The position numbers and the translations under genes are program-made. The notes beneath the pieces were generated by a model. It had not been told where the DNA came from. It made no database searches and was given only the letters and a program-made list of their open reading frames with translations. DNA of 64,000 nucleotides from Undaria pinnatifida (taxonomy: Eukaryota > Sar > Phaeophyceae > Laminariales > Alariaceae): positions 11,382,120-11,446,119 of the forward strand of contig JABAKD010000002.1 of the NCBI GenBank assembly GCA_012845835.1, read 5' to 3'. Positions 29,961 through 44,900 of the stretch are shown here, in pieces. The first letter of the stretch is position 1, and each line of letters begins with the position of its first letter.

Positions 29961-32900
29961 GTGAGAGGCAGTAGACGAGCAACCCTTGCCGAGCGCTGCT
30001 GTTTCGAGTGTTGCCGTAGGTCCAAGTACACAGAACTAACTCATCGCTAGCAGGTTGTTTTGGTGGGATTTTTGGGAACAAAGCGCGGCTCAATCACCGT
30101 CATGAGCTCTACGTACGTACCTGGTATATTCTACAGGTACCTTGTACCAGGTACTTGTTACCAGTACCTCGTAACTAGTTCCCGGTAAGTCGTAATGGTA
30201 TCATATACCAGGTACGTCTCGTTATGATATATTTTACCTGGTACGTAATATGTTTTCTTACATGCCCTGTACCTTCAGGTACCGGTACAGCAGATACCAG
30301 TATCATAGTACTTGAGAAACTGGAGTGCTGCTGGCCTAGGCTGCTGGCGATCCTTTGGGAGAGCGTGCGTACCAGCGCGTTAAATATTGTTATTATTGCT
30401 ACAGCCACACAAGCGTGCCAACCCAACACTTGGTCATGCATGATAGGTAGTGTAATGATGCCATATAGTCTTAGATTAGGGCCTGACTCATGAAAGATAT
30501 TAAAAACGAGGGATCGATGTAGTACGCAGCTTGCAAAGATGAGCATCGACCCTAAATTCGTCGAACTCACAGCTGACGTCGTTAGAATGATTTATAAAGC
30601 TACAACTCCCGGATTTCTTATTTCCTGGAAGTAACGGCCTAACTTTCTTATTACCCTTCTTGTTACTTATACTGCTGTGCTGTACGAGTGTGGTGGGCTC
30701 TATTATATGATACACAAGTAAAAATTAAAATACACTCCAGCTGTGAGATCGAATATTTTGTCGAAACTCATCTTTGCAAGCTGTGTGTGATACTCCGATC
30801 GCGCGTATTACGGGTTGTGTGTCCTCATTAAGGATATAGGTCGGCGACTCCCCTTGCAACTACAGTGTAGCTATCAGGGTCAACAGGGTGATGTTAGGCA
30901 GTCTGTGCGCGGAACAATTAGTACTAGTAGAAGATGCCGGATTGACTCATGGGCCCTCTGTGACGTGTGACAGAGAGTATGACTCTATTGACTCTTACCA
31001 TACGATCGTAAAGAGTAGTTGGGTCAGTGTTTTTCCCGGTATGTTGTGCATGGTGCCTGGTGTTTTGTATTTGTGTGTTTATACTGGATGATGATGAAGA
31101 AGCTGTGATGGATTCTGTTTCGTTGTACAACATTCTCCGTAAATACCGGGTACAGCAGTAGTAAAGTTGCTGCGCTCGCTCAGTAGTTGTCTCGCCGCAA
31201 CGCCGACACCTCGGTGACATCGTCATCGTCATATCATACTTCGAAGTGTCGCCGAGTCTTGCCATCCTCGCATCGCGGCCTACGTTTTGTCTAATCCCAA
31301 GTGTTCTCAGCGGGCCCGAAAGCTGCACGATATCGTCGTTATTTTCCCCGCCGCAACGCCGCAACCTCATCGATAGTTGATATTTTATCATCATGACGTC
31401 GTATCTCGCCACCTTTCAGCCTATTATATGTCTTGCTTTGTTCCACGTGTCCCTCAGCGGACCGGCAAGCGTCGTTGCGGTATTTTTCTCGACGCAACGC
31501 CGCAACCTCGTTTATATGCATCGTCAGTTCGTCGTATATATTGTCATCCGACGCAAGTCGACGAGTGGTAGGGATGATGAACCCTATGCGTGATAAACTG
31601 AAGGCGCGTGTCGGGGAGGAGAATGGATGACACCTGTGACCACGGTTGGTCCAGGAGGTCGTCAAGAGTAAAATACCGATGAGTTGAGCTGGAAAGTAAA
31701 AGTCGTGTCAGGGCTTTTCCTTTCGATTTTTCCGATTTTGAAATCGGCTTTATTTTTATGTCATAGCGCCTCGTGCACGTAGCACATGAGCCTTGTGACG
31801 CCACAGGTGTACAGCTGCATCGTAGCGCTACCGGTGGGTGTATTCTTTTTAAGGTGTTCTTGGTGGTGGGGACCAGTGAGCGAGGTTGAGCGTTTTTTTA
31901 CGAGTCTCATATTATGGAAGCCGTTTTTTCAGAAGAGGGGTAATTGCTAAAAACACTCCGCCCCCCGGAGTACCCGATTACACGATCGCACATAGCTGCC
32001 GACGCAAGACATTGCGGGGTGCGAGATTCACAGACGAGACTCAGTACCCCATGCTGGTGCTTGGGAGGTGAACACTATTCGGTGAACGCGAACATGTGCA
32101 TTTTTTCTCTCGACGCCTCTCACAACGGCGGCTTGGTCGTGGCTCCACCGACTGCGCTGGCCGGGAGACGTCGTAGGTACTTGGCTAGGCGCTAACAGGG
32201 CTCCGTGACCATCTTCCGGTGTACTGTAAGTGCCAGGCAAGGCCCAGCAACTGTCTGATGGCCGGATGAGCGACGCCCCTTTGAGCACTTCGTGGTTCCG
32301 CATGGCTCCAAGTAGACCAATTTTTATGTGGTTTGACGTAGTGCGTGTTCTACCGAGATTTTACACGCAATAGCCCGACGAGCTATCGAAATACTTCGAG
32401 TATCAAATATCGCACCAAGCTACTTATTTTTCCTGGTGCTTGCTGTCCGCACCTAGTGCACTTCGGCTATGCCACCAAAAACAATATTTGCCGATCAGGA
32501 ACGCTCTCCTCCGCCACCCTCTTTTAACATCCCAGAAGGCTTGTTCTGGATGATGTTCTTTGGGTGGAAATGTCAGCCACAACTGATTTGTAGTGTTAAG
32601 ACTTGTGCTCGGCAAATCACGATGAGGGGGGATTATTTTTGTTCCAAAAAAGCTTCGATTGAACAACACTGGATGACAAAAAACCAATGCACTCGTAATA
32701 GTAAACTTGTCATTTTACCGCGTCCGTGGTAGGTTGTGTCCCAGGCGGACCACTGGGGAAGCCGCACACATCGTCAATATTTGTCTCGCCGCAACGCCGC
32801 TACCTCGCCGAAACATATCTTCGTATCCTTTCAGTCGTTTCTTGCCGTCTTGCCACACCCCGGGTATGTTTTGTTTTTATATAATAATAGATCTAATGTA

Positions 32901-35900
32901 CCACGCAGCTTGCAAAGTTGAGTTTCAACCATTCAATCGGTCGTACTCACATCTGACGATGTTCACTTTTTTTATAAAATACTCAGTATATAATTAGTAT
33001 CGACACGCCAGCTGCGAGTTTGACCACTAAGTGGTCGATCCTTTGTCCCAGGTGTTCCTGAGCGGGCCGGAAAGCCGCACGATGACGCACGGCTTGCGTT
33101 CGATCCACGACGCCATTCTCGTAGGCGCAGGGACTGTACGGCAAGACAACCCAAGGTTAGCCCCATGTCATGCCTGGAACCTGTACTCTGTACCATCACC
33201 CTGTACAGCAGCAGTGCCTACAAGGATGTCTTTAGTAGCGTAAACTACATACTCTAGGTTACACTGGTATCACATGTGGTTGTTTTTGGTGACGTTCGAG
33301 TATGTACCCGGGTACCCTAGTATGCCCTCAAAAAACACCCTTGTAATAGTCAGTATCAATCCTGTTTCTGTGACACGAGTCGAGTAGCATCATGTTTGTT
33401 TGTTTTTTTATTTAATTTTTTTTTTTTCGCTCATCCCTTATATCGTCTTCGCACTTTTTCTTTCTCCTTCCCCCTCCCTAGACTAACTCAGATCCGGGGT
33501 CATTTAAGTAGGCTCTTCTCCCCCCTCCCCACTACGGTACGCGCCTTCGTTTTGATCGCAAGAAGACTCCAGCCCTGTCTTCCCTCGTCGATTCGCGTCG
33601 CCATATAATGGAGCAACTACTGTTAGAGGTATCAGGGTATATACACCGTGGGAGCATTTTTCACCCCAAAGTTATTGGGGCCTTTTCTGTAACCGCGGAC
33701 TAGATTGTGCCGATGAGTTAATGTGGGAACAACATGCATGCATTGCACGTATTGCGTTCGGTCGGGTTTTTTCAGTAGAGCACCCGGTTTAAGAGCCCCT
33801 TACAACAGGCAAGTGGCAACGCTGATATCTCCATATCGCTCTTATCTCAGATTGAGCATCATATAGGTTTTAGTATAGGATTCACAAGACGTAACAAGCC
33901 GATTTCACGGCTCCTAACCCCTAAAGAGCGCCCAAACCCCTCCCTATACCAATTCCAAGTAATTTGTCCCCAAAGACGGGTTTCCAACTGTAAAGGCGTT
34001 AAGTCCGTTTTCTCTTATTGTAGACGCTCTTAAACCGGGTACCCCATTGTACCAGGTAATATCTCTCCACAACTCCACAGCCAGCGCCACGGAACAACCT
34101 GCTGTGTATGCGTCGCATTGTATGTGACGTTCAGTCGGCGAGATTTTACCTCTCAACATCGCCAAACGGAAGAACAGGCTTTAGCGTGTGGAAAATGGGT
34201 GGGCACTCGCAATTTGGCTCTTGTGCGATATAGGCGAAGAGCCATTTGGTGCGGTACCCCCGTTCCTATTCTCGCTGGCGGGGAATAGGAAAAGAATCAT
34301 ATAGTAAAGGTCCCGCTTTTTTTGTTAACCCTTTTTTTACCTGCTTTTCACGCCCGATTATAGCGACGTTACGATACGAAAATGTTCATAATGGTCCCGC
34401 TTTTGTTAGCCCTTTTGTTAACGCTTTTGGCGCCCGAGGTACAGTGACCCACGAGTAAAAAAAGCGATGAATGAAATATTGCATATTGTATTATTTATTT
34501 TATTGCATATTGTATTATTTATTTTATTGCACATTGTATTATTTGTTTGTCACCAGTCCAGGAAGAGTGTGTAGCAATGCACCAGCCGCACGCGTGTCGT
34601 GTGTTGGGCTCGTTGCATTGCAGCTTGGACATATGTCCCTTACCCCAGCGAGACCCCGGGTGCTTTCATCACGTGGCAAATGCTGTATTCGTTTTTTTGT
34701 GCCGACACTTTCCCCTCTGAAGTGTTATGGCTATAACCTCTTTAGAGAGCTGCAAGCACGTTTTTCGTGACAAACTACTTGGAATTGGTGTGGTGTGGAA
34801 TAGTTATGGCAGTGTGCGTGTTTTTAACAATCGTTCTTACTCTCCAGCTCATGTCGTGTCATATAGTATGAGGTTTTACCCTTAGCGACCTTGTTGACAA
34901 GGTCATGGGTCACAAGGGTATTCCCTTCTCCCCCCCGGTTCGTGCCTTCATTTTAATCGCGGATAGGGTTTCAGCATTCCCACTGTTCAGCTTTTTATGC
35001 TCTTCGACTTTCACAGAGATAAAAGGAACTAATAGCAGCTTTGCTCAGCATGTACTGTACCCGTGAGAAGTGCATATCTTGCAGCGTTCGCCGCTTCCGT
35101 TCGGAGGCGTACTGATAGCATTTGCTTTACAGTACCCGATTTATGAGCGACCATACTAAGAAACGGACTTCACAGCGGTCAAAACGGCTTGTCACGCCTT
35201 GTGGTGCCTATTCTATAACCTTTGTGACTGTGGCGCCTGTGCTGCATGATGTATGGTATGTACCCCAACCTGAAAACCTGAGATAGGGCGGTACGGAGAC
35301 AAGAGCGGTAATGCTGGCCTATTCCGAGGGGCTCTTGAACCGGGTACTCCGCTGTACTTCAATTGTGCGGGCACATGTCGAGCAAACCCCGTTGTGAGCA
35401 CGTCCCAATACACTACCGGACAGTGAAACACGCCTACTTTATGCAGGCCCACCAACAATAAATAAGAACATCAGGTTAACTGAAAAAGAATCGCCCTACT
35501 AAGAACGCCAGGCTTCTTTTAGGGGATGCTAAGAAATTTGGATCAAGCAATGCTCAGCCTCGTCTTGAGCATGTGTTATAGCACTGCCGGAGAGCGAAAC
35601 ACGCCTACCAGGTGTATAATGGGCCCACGAATAAAAAGCAAGGACGTCGGGCTCACTGAATAAGAAATAAACCATTTATAACGTCAGGCTCACCCATTTT
35701 GAGAATTCGCCAAACAAGAACGCAACGCTCACTTTTTTGGGAGCGCAAAGATCGAAACAAGAAAGCGCGCTCAGCGGCGAATGCTCCACTAAATTGCATA
35801 CGTTGGCGCATGCTTACGGTTGCTCAAGGCTGGCGTCACAGTAGTGAGGTGTCAAGTCTTGCTTAATAAATGGAGGCGTTTCTTATTGGAGGGCCCATAC

Positions 35901-38900
35901 TGTGCCTGATATGATAGTGCTGCTGCAGACGGGGCCTATTCGTAGCGGTCTGTCAAATGTGTACCTGGAATGCAGACCAAGGGGGCCCCACTCTCCGTTA
36001 TTTTTGTCTGTCCGCTTTTTTCCGTTTTTCTGCGTGGTAGCCAGCCACAAAGAAACATCTCCCCCCCGCCCCCCCTCGAGCGCAAACGCTGGTGTTACTA
36101 GTGAAGACCTTAGAGCCGTCACAACGTACTGTATCCAAACCGTATCCATGTACGACCCTATACCGTACCCATACACGACTTTCTGCCCTGACGCCGTACG
36201 TTCCTCCCGCGTTCCTCCCAGGCAGCAACCCGCCTTTCAGAATCACGTCTAAACCTTAACCTTAGCTTCACGTCCAAGCCGTAAACCTAGGAAGCTCTGC
36301 CTTTTTTTTCCCGTCTGTCCACCATTCCCGTTTTTCTGCGTGGTAGCCAGCCATGGAAGAGCACCTGTCTCGCCCCGCGCCCAAACGATGGAAACTGATC
36401 GTGCTACTCATGATTGTCCAGGAGCTATCACTTGGTATCCTTAACCTGTGCAAGCTCTGCAGTACTCTTGTCCTTCCGCGTTTTACGGTTCTGGGCGTTG
36501 TAACCAGCCACAGGAAAAGCATCTGCCTCGCCCGTCGTCCCCCCTTTGAGTTGTGGAACCGCTGTTGCTCATGACGCAAGGCCCTACACCACACTGTGTT
36601 ATATCGCACACTACCTTGTGCCCCCACGCCATACAACATTCCCCCACCCTCCCATGCAGCAAGCCGCCTTTCAATTCTATGCCTATACCTGACTCCCTTT
36701 AGGACTGCAGTAATGTCCCAACTCTGATCCCAAGTGGTTTGTCCCAATAACCGGATATCATTTCTGGAGGGGACCCCGCAACGAGGTGCTGCTCATTTTA
36801 TTCCGACATGTCACTCAATCCAATAGCAACGGTGCTCGATGAGCGATCACTTGAGGCGCGCACATCAGCAGCAGTTTTTCGAAACAATGACACCCCGCCC
36901 CCTCTTCTCGACTCTGGCTGTCGCGTGGAGTGCCGTTGTTTGGGTAAAAACAAACGCAGGCCCAACGTCCAACATTGGCCTCCGGGAAACCCATCGACGT
37001 TCGGCGCGTGTTCCAACAACAACGCTAACGCCAACGTCATCACTAACGCTAGCTTATGCTAACGCTAATGCCAACGCTAACGCTAATGCCAACACTAACG
37101 CTAATGCCAACGCTAACGCTAACGCAACGCTCACGCTAACACCAACGCTAACACTATTAATAGTACTAACGCTACCGCCAACGCTAACGCCAACGCTATC
37201 GAAAACGCTAACGCCAACGCTAACACCGACGCTACCGACAACGCCACCACCAACGCTACCGCCAACGCCACCGCTAACACTACCGCCAACGCTACTGCAA
37301 GCGCTACCGCAAACGCTAGCTCGGACGAGGACTATCGTCGCGATTGACTGACCGATATCGCTCTACCGCCGCCCGAAACTGCCGTCTGCTGGCACTTTTA
37401 TGGTTTGACTCAAATAATCGCAGGCTCAACATTCGTCATTGGCTTTCGGCAAACCCGTCTTCGTCCAGCGCGTGTCCGGACGCTAACGCTAAGGCTAACA
37501 CTAGCTCGGACAAGGACTGTCACCGCGATCTATTGGGTCATAGCTCTCTACGCCGCCCAAAACTTCCGTCTCATGGTATATTTGTTGTTTGGGCGGGGGA
37601 AACGCAGGCTCCACACCCGACGTTGGTCTCGGGGAAGTGCATCGTCGTCTAGTTCCAACGCGTTTCCCGACATCAGCGACAATGCTAACGCAAACGCTGA
37701 TGCTGACGCCAACACTAACGATACCGCCAACACTAGTGCGAGCTCAGACAATGTCTGATGCTGTAACTCTAACCCTGACCCTAACCCTGGGGACACACGA
37801 AGGCAGGCTCAACATCCGACGTTGGCCTCCTTGATTCCGTCGTCGTCCAGTGCGTGTCCTGACAGCAACGCTAACGCTATCGCTAATTCTATCGCCAACA
37901 GAAACGCTAATGCTAACGCTAACGATAACGCTATCCATAAACGAAAAAGCTGACGCCAACGCTCGCGCCAATGCTAACTCTAACGCTAACGCTAGCGCTA
38001 ACGCTAGCGCTAACACTAGCGCTAACGCTAGCGCTAACGCTAGCGCTAACACTAGCGCTAACACTAACGCCAACCCTAACGCCAACAGTAACGGTGACGC
38101 TAGACGCTAACTCTGACGCCAATGCTAGCGCTAACGCTAGCTTTATCACCAAAACAAACGCTAGCACTAAAGACAACGCTAATGCTAACGCCAACAGTAA
38201 CGCTAACGCTACCGCTACCGTTACCACTATCGTTAACGCTGACGCTAACGCTAACGTTAGCTCGGATGAAGACTGCCACCGCGATCGATTGACCGATAAC
38301 CCTCTGATGCCGCCCAAAGCTGCAGCATCCTAACATATTTGATGCTCTACCCCAAACCTTGGCTCTAACCTCGACCCCGTGTCTAACCCTGACCCTGTTC
38401 CTTGGGGCAAACAAACCGCAGGCTGAACATCCGACATTGGCCTCCTGGAAACCCGTCGTCGTCTAGCGTCACGTGTCCCGACAGCATCGCGAAAGCTGAC
38501 GCTAACGCTGGCGCTAGCTCGGACAAGGACGAGGATTGTCCCCGTGATAAGTGGATCGAAAGCCCTCAGCATGAAAAGATACCACCCGTGGCTGCACCAC
38601 CACGACCGGTGATACTGGCGGGAAGCTTGAGCCAGTTACCCCGGTGTATGCGCTTGGGCGGTGCGGTAATTTTCACGGACCTGTCTTGTCCTGATGCGTG
38701 GAGGTGAGAGGACGGCATAATCAGGGCTTACGGTAATAGTAACAGCGGTGAGTGGAATTTACCGTTTATTAGACAAAACCATTCATGGCTCAACTACTGA
38801 TATTTGTAATACTGACGGGGAGCCTCAGCCAGCTACCCCAGTTTATACAAGCACTTGGGCAGTGCGGTGATTTCATGGACCTGTCTTGTCTCAAGCATGG

Positions 38901-41900
38901 AGGTAATACAAAAAGGCTCTCGTAGTTGTTTTTTATTACGTTTTTGCGTTATTTTTACACCGTTAGAACCAGGGCTTTTCACGGGTCATGACCCGACCCG
39001 CGGGTTGGGTCAAGGGATTTTCAAAATTTCGCGGGTAGGGTCGGGTCGGGTCAAAACATTTTAAAACATCACGGGTCGGGTCGGGTCGGGTCAAGAGATT
39101 TCAAAATCTCGCGGGTCGGGTCGGGTCGGGTCAAAAGGCTTCGAAATCTCGCGGGTCGGGTCGGGTTCGTCAAGAGGTTTCAAAATCTCGCGGGTCGGGT
39201 CGGGTCGGGTCAAGAGGTTTTCACAATCTCGCGGGTCGAGTCGGGTCATGACCCGCGAGATACGGGTCACTCGCGGGTCAAGCCACCATGACCCGCGAGT
39301 TGTTTTCGGCTGACCCGCGGGTCAAACCCGCGGATCTGGCCCGCGGATCCGCCATTTTCAAACTTATTACAGCTGAGGGCCGTTGCCGTGCAGGCGCCCC
39401 GCGGATCCGTAAATACAATACAAAGCTTTCCCCTTGCTGCCTCTCTCGTGCCGATGCTCCGATCATATGTCATCACAGCATGCAGAACAATCACCAGGCA
39501 GTACCTCTAGCTACTCGTACCAAGGCATACAGCAGTATGACGCGAATCCCGTACCGGCTGAAGCCGGAACAGTAAAAATATTTCGGTCATAGCAGTACGA
39601 AATGTGACCAAACGTAAAAAGGCAAGGAAGAGCAGTCGTCGTCGAAGCTGCAGCAGCAGCACTGGCAGCATCAAGCACCAGCAGCAGATCCCAGGTTCTC
39701 GCGGATCGCAGCCCCTGCTGACAGACCCACCGCCCCAGTTGCGGGCTTGGTGCCGGAGGCGGCTCAGCTAGGCTGCTTGCCGGGGCTGGAGACTGCACAG
39801 ATAGAAGGTAGATACAGCAGTAAGTAGTAGTAGCTAGCTCGAGAATTATCGTACCAGTACGACATGTGACCAAAGGTGAAAAAGCAAGAAGAGCAGTCGT
39901 CGTCGAAGCAGCAGCAGCAGCAGCAGCACCTGGCAGCAGCAAGCACAAGCAGCAGACAACGCATCCTCGCGGATCGCAGCTCATGCTGACAGATGCACCG
40001 CCCCAGTTGTGGGCTTGCTGCCGAAGGTGGCTCAGCTAGGCTGCTTGCCGGGGCCGGTGACTGCACTTATAACTAGCTCGCTCGTCGAGTCGCTCGTCGG
40101 GTCGACCCGGCGGTCTATCGGGACGGGCATGCCCATGCATGTGGGTTGCGGTTTCTTTCCCATTTTTCGCGCGCACACCACATGACTTAATCATCAGCTG
40201 CCAACAATGCCGGTAAAAAAAACAGAGAACATGACATACTGGGGAAAGTACGAGGGACCAAGGACCAACCAACCGACCGAGTTACACATGCTGTGACCCG
40301 TGACTTTTGGACCTTGACCCGTGAGAAATGTCACGGGTCAAGTCGACCTGACCCTTATGAAACCCGCATCTCGCGGGTCACCCGGATTGTGGAGGGTCGG
40401 CTCGGGTCGGGTTAGGAGGATTTCAACATCTCGCGGGTCGGGTCGGGTCGGGTCAGGAGGTTTTCAAAACCTCGCGGGTCGGGTCGGGTTGGGTCAAGAC
40501 GTCTCGAAATTCTCGCGGGTCGGGTCGGGTCGGGTCGGGTCGGGTTGGGTCGGGTCGGGTCGGGTCAAGACGTCTCGAAATTCTTGCGGGTCGGGTCGGG
40601 TTGGGTCACGACGTTTCGAAATTATCACGGATCGGGTCGGGTCTGACCCGACTCGACCCGACCCGGCCCGCGAGATTTGACCCGACCCGTGAAAAGCCCT
40701 GGTTAGAATGGCCCTAGCCGTTGCTGTGGCGAGCGGGGGTTTCGAAACATGAAGGCAGTGCTTTTGAAGCGAACCACACATTGCATCGCTCACCACTATT
40801 TTCTGGCTCTCGTGTACTTTTTCCCGACCCTCGTGTGCGCGTGTCTGTCAACAACAGCCCTCGTGCGCGTGTTTATCGTCATATTAATAAGGCCTCTCGC
40901 CAAATGGGCGTCCAGGAGCAACGAAGTTGCGATAGCGAGGCCAGAACCATTGAAGTAGAAGTAGTGAGTTTGTTTTTGCATCTTGCGTTTGTTTGGACCG
41001 TCAGAAAAGACCCTACGAGTAGCGTTGTGTTGTGGCGAGAAGGGTTTTCGAAACATGAAGGCGGTACTTACGAAGCAAACCACGCAGTACAACGCGCACC
41101 ACTATTCTCCGGGCCTTCCGCAATTTGTCGGCTTGTTCATGGACACGACAACAGGTGGCTTGCCGATTGGGCGTCTAGGAGCAGGGAGGGATCTTCAGAC
41201 CATGCCGCCAACGACTTCGTGGTGGTTCACTCTCAGTTAAGAGCGGATGGCCGCTGCGACGTGGGTGATTGCCTGGAAAAGCTGTATTCAATGGGAATCA
41301 GGAGTCTTATGGTGGAGGTAAGTTATTACGCCAACACTTTCGGGGGGAGCTGTGAGTCGGCGGCATCAAACGACTTGTATCTAGTTGGTAGGTGCCGTTA
41401 GCCAACTAACCGAGTTTAGTCGGCAAGTCGGCTGGCGAAGTCGACTGATGGCCAGCTGATATGCCCACTTAAGCCGGGCGACCGAAACGAGTGAAATCAG
41501 CTCCCTCCGGCCTTCCGGCGGAGGGAGCCGCGCGTAAAACAGAAAAGTGCACCCAGCAATAAACGATCCTTTCTACAAGTATGGAAACGCAATAAGTCGG
41601 ACAGTGGGCACCTCTCGGAAAAGACTAACTATTGGTCCGACTAATATTGAGTTGGTGACTTGAGTTGTGCCAACTCACGGCTATACTTGTGAGACATGAG
41701 AGGGAAATAATGCCGAAAATATATGACGATTACAACATTGAGCACACGAAACACAATCGGGGCTGCCAGAGGAAAAGGAGTGTCCGGGGAGCGGAACGAG
41801 CTATCCGAAACGCGCAGAATGATGGCTTTCACACTTTCATTAGTACGCGTTCTTCCTACAAAGGCTGATACCACCGCACTTGTCTCTTTTAGGTGTTCTT

Positions 41901-44900
41901 TCTTAGGGCGCTGTACCTGGGTCCCAAAGCGGCTAATAGGGTATGCTTCGGTTGGTTGCGGCTCCCGGGTTGGCTACTCCTATGTGTGCGACCGATGAAT
42001 TGCTCAAGCAGCCGTAGTTGAGGATGTCTTTCTCTTCTCCCCTGTGTCCCATTTCGTATGGTAACGGTTACCGGTGACAACGACCACGCGGGTAACGATA
42101 TACGGAGCTGCTTGGTGCGCGCCATCGACTCGACGGTATCGCCGTTCGGTGTCACCATTTGTTATCGCCATTCGGTATTTATATTCGTTATCACCACTCG
42201 GTCTTCGGTATCGCTATTCGGTATCGGCATTCGGTTTTGGTATGTTCACTCAGTGCGACTTTCTGTATCTTCAGCCTATATGGTCAAGTATCACCATTCT
42301 GTATCGCTATTCGGTATCGCCGTTCGGTTTCGCCGTTCGGTATCGCCATTGGGTATCGCCATTCGGTATCGCTATTCGGTATCCCCATTCGGTGTCGCCA
42401 TTTTGTATCGCCATTCAGGCGTTGCCGTTCTCGGGAGCTCAAGTATTAAGATGGTATAATTTGTCGCCGCAGTAGAAGCTAGCGCAGCAGGATTTTTTTT
42501 TTATATATTTGTCGCTGTCGTCAAGTTGTGTGCGTGTGTTGGTCGGCGGCGGCGGACGTATATCCCGGCTTCAGCGATCGAAACAGCGATCGGAAAAGGG
42601 GTCCCAAGTTGTTGGGGGTCATCTTGCGCTAGATGTGGAGCAGAAGTTTCTAATTCTGAGCTTTTAACACGAGGAGCTCAGTATCAACATCATCACCCGA
42701 TACATGACTTCGAAGACACTAGTTCGCGCAACCCGTCCAATAGTTGTATGCGCTAGTCGTGCAGCAACCAAACTCCTACAATTATCTTTCTAACCGATCG
42801 TGCCGCACTTACTTCAAGAATTCAACGGGTCAAAAATGATTTGGCCATACCTTGCAATCCTTCCGTCGGGTGGCTCTCCGTCCACGACTACTGTACCGTA
42901 TTTTGCCTGGTGTATTATACCCTGCTATGACCATCGCACAAAAACGACCATGAACATTGCCAACAAGCTATTGCTTGTATCTACTTGTTTTGGGGGTTCC
43001 AACCCAGAAAACGTTGAGGATAACAGAAAAAAGTGGCAATGTTATCAGAGAGGTTAACGCAGCGACCTTGGGACGAAAACACGACCAGGTATGTATCTAC
43101 CGTTAGCGTATCACGCAGCCGTGAGTACAATGTTCGCGAGCTCGGCAACTTGTTCCTGATCTTGCTTGTGCGCGCAAAAGCTAAGAATAATCCAGTACCT
43201 GGTAACGATTAACATTAATACATTGCGTTAGAGATACTGGTGTCCCCCGGAAGCAAAATGTGTCAGTAACTGTGTGAAAACGCATATTTGTTTAATCATG
43301 TATTGATTTATTAAGCTCCGTTTTCTTGCGGGAATGGCGTTGCTGCACAGGGAGGTGCAACGGTAATCTCGTCTTTCTTGCGAGGGTATGGGGGACAAGA
43401 ATCGAGAGCAGATTCGGTGGAACAAACCGTGGCCGGGCAGCTGGTAGATAGAGTGGTCGTTACTATCGCGCCCGTTTTCCTCCAAGGCTACAACGTATTG
43501 GCCAGAAAGGCCGACGGACGCGACGCATCCTCTCTTGGCGGTTCAGGTGAGGAAACCGTTCCACCGACAATATTAGTCCCTCTATGGTGCCCGTTGGGTA
43601 GTGCCTATTGCCGGTACAGTGCCGGCGAATCCTCTCCGCACGGCTGAAACCCGCTATTCTACTGCAGTACCAGTACACGTGCAGTAATGGTCCCTCTATA
43701 GCAGTGCCAGTTACGTAGTCCCTACTGCCGCTATAGTGCCGGTGATTCGCTTGACACGCCTGGAACCCGCTACACTGCTGCCAGTGTCGCACTATACCGA
43801 ATAGTGCCGTGTGTCCAGTAAGTATACTGCCGGTAGTGTTGGCTCACACATACCGGCACTACAGGAAACCCCCTCTGTATTCGAGAAAATGGATGACGTA
43901 CGCTTTGAATATTATCTAACCCTAACCCTAGCCCTATTCGTTAAACAATCAAACCCAAGTAACAAACCATTGTAGGAATACCCCCTCGTCTCGTACACAG
44001 TGTGCCTCAAACGTTTTCTTGAATGCCTGGTCAGCGGTAAGCTCTCCTGGTTGTAATTTCCACGGGAGCTGAAGGATACGCCAGCCAGCGCTGGATTGCG
44101 AATGCAATTGCAATATATTGACACGCGGCATGTATGAAAACAAGTGGAAGTGTGGTGAGCCTTAGCGTTATTTTTCCCCACCCGCCGCAGGAAAAAAAAA
44201 AACAAAAAACTGTTGGGTGGGAAGGGGTGCAACTGCTGTGTGATACGTAGGGAGGTGCTGTCATACTGCTGCTTCGTTGTAGGAGATGCTGCTGTTTTGC
44301 CACGTTGTGTGGGAATGTTATTGTTCTGCTGCGTTGTAGGGGATGTTTCTCCCGTGCTGTAGGGAATGTTGCTGTTGGAGGTTTTGAAGGGGATGCCACT
44401 GTTTTGCTGTGTTGGCCCAGCAAGCACGGAAAATAACTATAGCAGGTACTTGAATTTTGCTCTAGCAGTTACTTTTCTGTTGTTGTAATAATCGGTTTAA
44501 CGTTCATTCTCAAGTCGTAGGAAGCTTTTCCTTGAGCGGTCTGTAGAGGGGATGTTACTGCTACGTTGGCCCGACAGGAAGCAAAAATTACTGTTTGTAA
44601 CAGCAGTTACTTTTTTTCTTTATTTTTAGCCATCACTGCTACTTTCAAGCTCCATTCGTGGGAGGTTTTCACCCTCAGCGGCCTTCTGCACAAGAATTCG
44701 TCGCAGGTGCCGTCCCTCCCCCCCCCTCCCCACCCCCCAATACTTGCGTTCCTTTTTATCGCGCAAATGGTTGGTTCAGCATTCCCGCTGCTCGTCTATT
44801 TGCATCTATTGGTGCCAACTTCTCGCTCTCTTGCACTTTCGACGACGGAAGAATACTGTTAAAAAAACTTCCGCGCAAATACACCGGCCCGACGGAACAT

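Noticed and set aside
37015-38333. Long Asn-Ala, Thr-Leu, Ala-Leu and Ser-Val repeat proteins
   Set aside because: Translations of the AACGCT hexamer array in all frames; no codon preference or splice context.
40721-41401. 226-codon plus-strand open frame as a gene
   Set aside because: Only its part at 41185-41317 is conserved reductase sequence. The upstream part is a tandem duplication containing a decayed copy.
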